Below, one piece after another: positions 22,440-26,885 of a DNA stretch of 26,885 nt (positions are counted from its first letter, which is position 1; each line of letters opens with the position of its first letter). The notes beneath the pieces are model-generated. The model was not told where the DNA came from. It saw only the letters and a program-made list of their open reading frames with translations, and did not search any database. A program made the position numbers and the translations under genes. This stretch comes from JBMNKL01 sp050261495 (GTDB lineage Bacteria > Bacillota > Clostridia > Acetivibrionales > DTU013), in assembly GCA_050261495.1 (NCBI GenBank), contig JBLNDI010000101.1, positions 1 through 26,885 on the forward strand. Direction: 5' to 3'.

Positions 22440-23663
22440 TTATCCTACTACCTTCTCTCTCATCTTTTTTATTAGCTCCAGTATTCCGGCTTCCACCTTA
22501 ATAAGGTCCTTTTCCCCTGGCGCCCCTTCAAACTCCACGGATTCAATGAAGTCCCAATTCATCTTGTTTCTTTCCATTATTTCCTTCAAGTCCTTCTCCG
22601 CGCCGCCGGACCATCCGTATGACCCAAATCTAAACGCCGCCTTCCCTGTAATCTTTTTTCTGCCAATCTCATCAATAGCTGCAGCAACCGGCGGGAAAAG
22701 CTTGTATTCATATGTAGGCGCTGCAATAATTATCCCTGCGGATTTAAAAACAGCTGTAATCATTTCACTGTCACTTTCCAACGGCATTTCCAGCTTGTTG
22801 TATTTGACGCCTTCCCTCTGAAGTATGCTTTCGGCGTAATCAACCGCTTTTGCAGTCATGCCATACATGGAGCCCCACAATATGGTGACTTCATTTTTGC
22901 CTGCCCCTTCGGCATACAGCGAAAACCTGTAATAATCATCTATGATTTTTTGAGGATTTTTTCTGTAAACCGGGCCGTGGCCAGGCGCTATAGTATTTAT
23001 TTCCAGTGTTTTTGCTTTCTCAATTGCCTTTCTCAAGCTGGGCGTAAAAGTTGCCATTACATTGGAATAATACCTTATTCCCTCAAATTCAAAGAAGTCT
23101 GTCTCTTCAGGCGTCAGCTCATCATCAAAACAATGCCCGCCCATTCTGCCGAATGCTCCAAACATATCACATGAGAAGAGGGTTTTCGTGTCTCTTTCAT
23201 AGGTATACATGGTATCCGGCCAGTGAACGTTTGGCACCGGATGGAAACTCAATACCTTGCCCTTTCCAAGGTCTAATGTATCCCCTTCCCTCACAATCCT
23301 TATTTTGTCTTCCCCATAAAAGGAGGTTACCATCTTTGCAGCCTTATCGGTACATATTACCGTAAAATCATCCTTAATTTTCCGGAAGTTTGAAATCCAG
23401 CCGGAATGGTCCGGTTCCATATGATTAACAATCAAGTAATCGATATTTTCGGGTTCAACACCTATTTCTTTCAGGTTTTCATAAAGTGTTTCAGGTATTC
23501 TGTCCCAGCCAATTACACCGTCGATTATTGCCGTCTTTTCTCCCTGGACTATATAGGAGTTAAGAGTCACTCCGTTCGCTATCTCCCAGATTCCCTCAAA
23601 CAGTATGTCCTCAACATTCATGGTAAGCATATGTATCCCGTCTGCAATCTTCAGCTTCTTCAT
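22440..23663 (-). CDS. FprA-type flavodiiron protein (A-type flavoprotein)
   Basis: About 407 residues. The N-terminal metallo-beta-lactamase-like domain keeps all di-iron ligands: H81, E83, D85 (in NHMEPDHSG), H147, D166 and H229 (PGHGPVY). The C-terminal flavodoxin domain starts near 257 with the FMN loop WGSMYGMT. Such enzymes reduce O2 to water, or NO to N2O, using electrons from rubredoxin or similar, and protect strict anaerobes. No rubredoxin gene is in the window. Start: ATG 23661-23663 has GGAGG six to seven bases upstream, while the ATG two codons earlier abuts GGAGG. All key residues are present, so it should be active. Confidence 0.94.
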   Translation of the reverse strand: MKKLKIADGIHMLTMNVEDILFEGIWEIANGVTLNSYIVQGEKTAIIDGVIGWDRIPETLYENLKEIGVEPENIDYLIVNHMEPDHSGWISNFRKIKDDFTVICTDKAAKMVTSFYGEDKIRIVREGDTLDLGKGKVLSFHPVPNVHWPDTMYTYERDTKTLFSCDMFGAFGRMGGHCFDDELTPEETDFFEFEGIRYYSNVMATFTPSLRKAIEKAKTLEINTIAPGHGPVYRKNPQKIIDDYYRFSLYAEGAGKNEVTILWGSMYGMTAKAVDYAESILQREGVKYNKLEMPLESDSEMITAVFKSAGIIIAAPTYEYKLFPPVAAAIDEIGRKKITGKAAFRFGSYGWSGGAEKDLKEIMERNKMNWDFIESVEFEGAPGEKDLIKVEAGILELIKKMREKVVG

Positions 23664-23821
23664 ACCCATCCTCCCTGAATTATAGTATCGCCTGTCAATC
23701 TGATTTTCGCCATTTTAAATATATTTTTATAGCAATATTTTACTGTCCCCGTCATATTCCCCGATTCATTCGAAACGTATTACAGCTTTAGTACTCCCGG
23801 TAAATAAACTAAAGTATTCCG

Positions 23822-24544
23822 CTATTTAACCGGTAAAAAAGCAGCAATTACAGCAAGCACAATTGCCGGAAGCATATTGGCAACCTTTATTTTTTTACCC
23901 AATACAAGGTTCATCCCAACGCAGAAAATAAGAATGGAGCCGACCAGTGAAAGGTAATTCATAGCCAAATCTGTCATTATCGGTTTCAATAATGATGCAA
24001 GAACTGTTATCAGTCCTTCAAATACTAAAACCGGAATGGCAGAAAAAATGCAGCCTTTCCCAAGGGAGCAGGTCATTACCATAATGATAATGAAGTCCAG
24101 TATTGCTTTAGTTGCAAGTATCGACCAGTTGCCCGTTATTCCATCCTGGATAGCGCCGACAATCGCCATAGCTCCGATACAGACAGTCAATGACGATGTC
24201 AAAAAGGCATTCACAAACTTGCTGTCTTTTGAATTTCCGGTTTTAAGCTTAAGCCATTCGCCAAATCTTTCAAATATACGTTCAATATTGGCGATTTCAC
24301 CTATCAATGCACCAAGTGTAAGACATAGAGTTACAAGCATCGCCTGACCGCTGCTAATAACCCCGTTATTGATGGTTAGCATTCCTTCCATAGCCCCGGC
24401 AATGGCTATAAACAGAACACTGATTCCGCAGGCTATTATCAAAGATTCCTGATGACGATTCTTTAGCAATCTACCGGAAAACATTCCCAATAAGCCGCCG
24501 ATTACTATGCCTGCCGTATTAATTACTGTCCCTAATCCAATCAT
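23822..24544 (-). CDS. DUF554 integral membrane protein
   Basis: A 240-residue hydrophobic protein with about seven helices and the family's glycine-rich start (GTVINTAGIVIGGLLGM) and middle (FLTSSLTVCIGAMAIVGAIQDG). This matches the DUF554 (YdfK/YqgA) family; no transported substrate or activity is established to my knowledge. GAGGTG precedes the ATG. It lies between the nitroreductase and the flavodiiron protein, 68 and about 158 bases from them, all on minus. Confidence 0.85.
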   Translation of the reverse strand: MIGLGTVINTAGIVIGGLLGMFSGRLLKNRHQESLIIACGISVLFIAIAGAMEGMLTINNGVISSGQAMLVTLCLTLGALIGEIANIERIFERFGEWLKLKTGNSKDSKFVNAFLTSSLTVCIGAMAIVGAIQDGITGNWSILATKAILDFIIIMVMTCSLGKGCIFSAIPVLVFEGLITVLASLLKPIMTDLAMNYLSLVGSILIFCVGMNLVLGKKIKVANMLPAIVLAVIAAFLPVK

Positions 24545-24612
24545 TTGTCACCTCATCAAATACAAGTTTATCTGAACATATCAAGCAATAATTTAAAGTA
24601 TATGATTTTGGC

Positions 24613-25374
24613 CTATTTTATCATAAGATCAAAGCCTTGCTTGCGAATAACGTTCAGTATTTCCTGGCGCTTGGGATTATACTGCTTAAATCTGCTGACC
24701 ACCTGGTTGCTGAAACTGTCAACCGGTTTGCCGGGGTCTCTCAGGTCATAGTAAGTACGTATCTCTTCATCGTATTCCTTGATTTCATCAAGATAATTCT
24801 TAAAATCAGTATAAGTATTTTCAAAAACCCTGAGCCTCATTTCCATTCTGGGTTTAAGCTGCGGATTTTGATTGGGGTACCCTAAACCAAGACCTATTAC
24901 GGGGAAGGTTAATTCAGGTAGTTTCAGAAGTTCACAGATTTTCTCGGAATCATTAAGGATGCTTCCCAAATAAACTGCTCCCAAACCCATAGATTCAGCA
25001 GCAATTACAATATTCTGAGCCATTATGCATGCATCGGTGAATGCAGCAAAAAAGCGATCCATATCTTTTGCGTTTTCTGCAAAATAATTCTTTTCTTTTG
25101 CAATTTGGTTGTTCCTATATTGATCTACAATGAAAATGAGGAGTTCAGGAGCCCTTGCCACATAATCCTGCCTGCAAACCCCGGCGATCTTGTTTTTGAT
25201 TTCCGGATCCATAACACGAATAATTGAACATGCTTGCATACCGGTAGACGTTGCCGTACGTCTTGCGACTTCCATTAACAGTCCGAATACCTCGGTAGAT
25301 ATCTTCTGATTCTTAAACTCCCGAATCGTGCGATGTGCAAGTTGAGTTTGAATTGTTTCATTCATATGGTTCAT
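24613..25374 (-). CDS. NfsA-type FMN-dependent nitroreductase family protein
   Basis: A 253-residue flavin oxidoreductase. The N-terminal FMN-binding signature is visible in RTIREFKNQKIS, with a TSTGMQACSII stretch in the expected second FMN contact region; the central part (CIMAQNIVIAAESMGLGAVYLG) is the hallmark helix-turn of the family, and LGLGYPNQ follows. The family reduces nitro compounds, quinones or flavins with NAD(P)H; the physiological substrate is unknown. GGAGG lies before the ATG. It diverges from the plus-strand SDR across a 350-base region containing a repressor-like palindrome. Confidence 0.9.
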   Translation of the reverse strand: MNHMNETIQTQLAHRTIREFKNQKISTEVFGLLMEVARRTATSTGMQACSIIRVMDPEIKNKIAGVCRQDYVARAPELLIFIVDQYRNNQIAKEKNYFAENAKDMDRFFAAFTDACIMAQNIVIAAESMGLGAVYLGSILNDSEKICELLKLPELTFPVIGLGLGYPNQNPQLKPRMEMRLRVFENTYTDFKNYLDEIKEYDEEIRTYYDLRDPGKPVDSFSNQVVSRFKQYNPKRQEILNVIRKQGFDLMIK

Positions 25375-25420
25375 TAAGACCCTCCTCTGCTTTTTGTCTG
25401 TGTTTATCCAGTTAAGATAT

Positions 25421-25429
25421 ATTATAACA
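25421..25429 (-). promoter_or_regulatory. Extended -10 promoter of the nitroreductase gene
   Basis: On minus TGTTATAAT is a perfect extended -10 (TGN plus consensus TATAAT), 47 bases before the start codon. At 17 bp upstream only TGGGTA is present as -35 (three of six), acceptable with an extended -10. Confidence 0.55.
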
Positions 25430-25504
25430 GCTTTTATAGATAATACCCATCATTCCCGGCAACTAACCGTTGATGCCCGTAAATAGAGCATTCGATTTTT
25501 TAGT

Positions 25505-25549
25505 TTGACAATGTGACCAAGTGGTCATGAGTATTTACTGTCGTATAAT
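25505..25549 (+). promoter_or_regulatory. Promoter with TetR-style operator for the plus-strand SDR
   Basis: TGACCA-AG-TGGTCA (25514-25527) is a perfect palindrome apart from its 2-base centre. Its right half TGGTCA (25522-25527) can serve as -35 (four of six), 16 bp before a consensus TATAAT (25544-25549). A consensus TTGACA also lies at 25505-25510 but is 33 bp from that -10. Such palindromes are common operators of TetR-family repressors; no regulator gene is in this window. Confidence 0.55.
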
Positions 25550-25724
25550 TTGAATTATGTTTACTTCAAAGAATCCTGCTCGTTGGTTCTATTCTGAATG
25601 AATAATGTATCCTTTTTCTTGGTTTATGTATATTATTTCTGCTCGTCTTCTTAATCTAAAGGTGGAAAATACTCGTTTTATGTTAATATAAAATTAAGAA
25701 ATTGTGATAAGGATGTGACATGCT

Positions 25725-26474
25725 ATGGATTTCTCTAATAGAACAGTAATTATAACAGGGGCCGGAAACGGAATTGGGAAAGGCATTGCCATGCATTATG
25801 CAGAAAAAGGAGCGAATGTCGTTGTTGCAGATATAGATGCAGCAGCAGGAGCCCAAACGGTTGCCGAAATCAAAGAAAATGGCGGAGAAGCATTTTTCGT
25901 ACAAACAGATGTAAGATCGGAGGCAGATATCGTCCGATTAATGGAAGCAGCCTTCCAAACATATGGTCATATAGATATTTTAATCAATAATGCAGGAAAA
26001 ACAGCCCATAAGTCTCCGTATGAATTACCGCTGGAAGAATGGGAAGATATTATAAATACGAACTTAAGAAGCGTTTTCTTATGCTCGCGTGAAGCAGCTA
26101 AATATATGCGGCATAACAAGGAAGGCGGATCTATTGTAAATATTGCCTCCACGAGGGCTATTATGTCTGAACCGGACTCAGAAGCTTATGCCGCCTCAAA
26201 AGGCGGGATTGTTGCACTTACACATGCGCTTGCAGCTTCATTAAGCCAGGACAGGATTACCGTTAATGCCATTTCCCCGGGCTGGATTGAAACAGGAGAT
26301 TATACAAAATTGAGGAAAATTGATCATGAACAGCATCTTTCAAAGCGCGTAGGAAAACCGGATGATATTGCACGTGCTTGCCTTTACTTAACAGCCAAAG
26401 AGAATAATTTCGTTACAGGCGTTAACTTGGTTGTAGACGGTGGGATGACGAGAAAAATGATATATGAAGAATGA
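25725..26474 (+). CDS. SDR family oxidoreductase, probably NAD-dependent
   Basis: A complete 249-residue classical short-chain dehydrogenase: cofactor motif TGAGNGIG (11-18), D36 at the end of the second strand (favours NAD), NNAG (88-91), catalytic S142, Y155 and K159, and the usual C-terminal VTGVNLVVDGG. It resembles the glucose/3-oxoacyl dehydrogenase-like group, but the substrate cannot be told. It is the only full-size gene on the plus strand. It may be controlled by the palindrome upstream. A remnant of an unrelated two-component system starts about 45 bases after its stop. Confidence 0.93.
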   Translation: MDFSNRTVIITGAGNGIGKGIAMHYAEKGANVVVADIDAAAGAQTVAEIKENGGEAFFVQTDVRSEADIVRLMEAAFQTYGHIDILINNAGKTAHKSPYELPLEEWEDIINTNLRSVFLCSREAAKYMRHNKEGGSIVNIASTRAIMSEPDSEAYAASKGGIVALTHALAASLSQDRITVNAISPGWIETGDYTKLRKIDHEQHLSKRVGKPDDIARACLYLTAKENNFVTGVNLVVDGGMTRKMIYEE

Positions 26475-26502
26475 AATTCATCGAATCGTCATTTAAGGGT
26501 AA

Positions 26503-26637
26503 TATATAGGTAGGTGTGATACCAGGACTGTGGATATTTGTATTACAAGATTAAGAAAGAAGATTGAGGATGACAGCAGCAACCCAAAGCACATTTTAAC
26601 CGTATATGGCTTCGGTTACCGGTTTGGGGGTGCGTGA
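26503..26637 (+). pseudogene. C-terminal fragment of an OmpR-family response regulator
   Basis: An open frame without a start codon (preceding stop TAA at 26500-26502). From about 26518 it reads TRTVDICITRLRKKIEDD, then the closing YGFGYRFGG of the winged-helix domain, to TGA 26635-26637. This is the recognition helix and final wing of a regulator; the receiver domain and the start of the DNA-binding domain are gone. It is similar to but clearly not identical with the tail of the regulator at 205-906. Its stop overlaps the start region of the kinase fragment, the normal layout of an intact pair. Confidence 0.75.
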
Positions 26638-26638
26638 G

Positions 26639-26776
26639 GTGAAGCTTAAGGAAAAGCTGACCATATATTACCTGTCAGCAACATTCGTGATCCTGTTCTT
26701 TGTTGGCTTTGCTGTTCTTTATGCAATCAAAAGCCTGGGCATAAATACGATCGAACAGCAGCTAGTGGCTGTGTGA
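26639..26776 (+). pseudogene. N-terminal fragment of a sensor histidine kinase, cut by an insertion
   Basis: From GTG 26639-26641 (or GTG 26630) the frame encodes a basic start (KLKEKLTIYYLS), one membrane helix (about FVILFFVGFAVLYAI) and the beginning of an outside region (GINTIEQQL), then meets TGA at 26774-26776. That is the first 40 or so residues of a typical kinase. The reading frame ends a few codons into a sequence that looks like an IS tip, so disruption by insertion is the simplest explanation. The rest of the kinase is not in this window. Confidence 0.65.
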
Positions 26777-26885
26777 AACTTTTTCTGTAAATTAACTTTC
26801 TATGATAATTTTCAATGGGGCTTGTAGGCCAGATTCTGGCTTACAAGCCCTTGGTAACAATATAGTGAAAAGCAAATGGCATGTC
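26767..26885. mobile_element. Probable insertion-sequence end
   Basis: The sequence from GGCTGTGTGAAACTTTTTCTG onward breaks the kinase frame and is unlike the flanking code; a GGCTGTGTGAAA-type tip is reminiscent of IS256-like and related elements. A strong stem-loop lies inside at 26818-26850. The element runs off the window, so no transposase, second tip or target duplication can be seen. The exact boundary (26765-26768) is a guess. Confidence 0.4.
26818..26850. repeat. Strong 16-bp stem-loop inside the right-end element
   Basis: GGGCTTGTAGGCCAGA (26818-26833) and TCTGGCTTACAAGCCC (26835-26850) pair over 16 positions with one wobble. There is no T-run on either side. It may stop transcription entering or leaving a transposase gene beyond the window. 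Confidence 0.7.

Larger units (their letters stand above)
25375..25724. other. Divergent regulatory region between nitroreductase and SDR genes
   Basis: No gene found. It holds an extended -10 for the minus-strand nitroreductase, the palindrome and promoter for the plus-strand SDR, and an AT-rich leader of about 170 bases before the SDR gene. Confidence 0.6.

Noticed and set aside
23679..23684. TATAAT just upstream of the flavodiiron gene as its promoter
   Set aside because: It would leave a leader of only about ten bases, and the TTGACA nearby is 8 bp away instead of 17.
1..26885. tRNA, rRNA, CRISPR array or known riboswitch
   Set aside because: No cloverleaf-like sequence, regular spacer-repeat array or recognisable riboswitch core was found by reading either strand.

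Overview
The window looks like a chromosomal segment of a low-to-mid GC Firmicute of class Clostridia, probably a plant-fibre degrader. The signs are strong AGGAGG-type ribosome binding sites, GTG and TTG starts, a GH9 cellulase-family enzyme, carbohydrate ABC transporters with lipoprotein receptors, and an anaerobe-type flavodiiron protein. I cannot name the species. Almost everything lies on the minus strand; only two genes (6348-6539 and 25725-26474) and the remnants at the right end read on plus.

Left part (1-6347): the window opens in what looks like the end of an IS21-family element (1-121). Next, on minus, is a copper island: a DUF2318 protein (5654-6175), an unusual HMA / TauE-SafE-like / double-cupredoxin fusion (3808-5637), the Cu+ P-type ATPase CopA (1301-3766) and a CopZ-like chaperone (1000-1206), followed by a terminator. 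An orphan OmpR-type response regulator (205-906) follows with its own terminator. Facing the island is a tiny plus-strand RCC1-repeat gene with its own promoter and Shine-Dalgarno.

Carbohydrate block A (6566-13165), all minus: a lipoprotein receptor and two permeases of the LplABC/YtcQP type, a frameshifted remnant that looks like a chemotaxis receptor N-terminus, and a GH9 enzyme without signal peptide. The layout suggests import of a beta-glucan or related oligosaccharide and its cleavage in the cytoplasm.

Sensory block (13385-16014), minus: a small membrane-anchored protein with two Asp-box repeats, then a response regulator and histidine kinase separated by one base. Upstream of the small gene two 8-bp direct repeats at an exact 11-bp period sit next to a -10-like element, as expected for an OmpR/PhoB-type site. 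Two large dyads flank the cassette.

The stretch 16015-16440 is a gene graveyard: a probable kinase tail, an alpha/beta-hydrolase scrap, a beta-rich C-terminal scrap and a 57-bp interrupted palindrome.

Carbohydrate block B (16441-21565), minus: a complete YtfQRT-YjfF/Rbs-type sugar ABC operon with receptor, double ATPase and two different permeases, behind a TTGACA promoter.

Right part (21610-26885): on minus an SDR oxidoreductase, an FprA-type flavodiiron protein, a DUF554 membrane protein and an NfsA-type nitroreductase. Divergent from the nitroreductase is a second SDR on plus, with a TetR-style palindrome overlapping its promoter. The window ends in remnants of a second two-component system: a response-regulator tail and a kinase N-terminus cut off at what looks like an insertion-sequence end.

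No tRNA, rRNA or CRISPR array was recognised.
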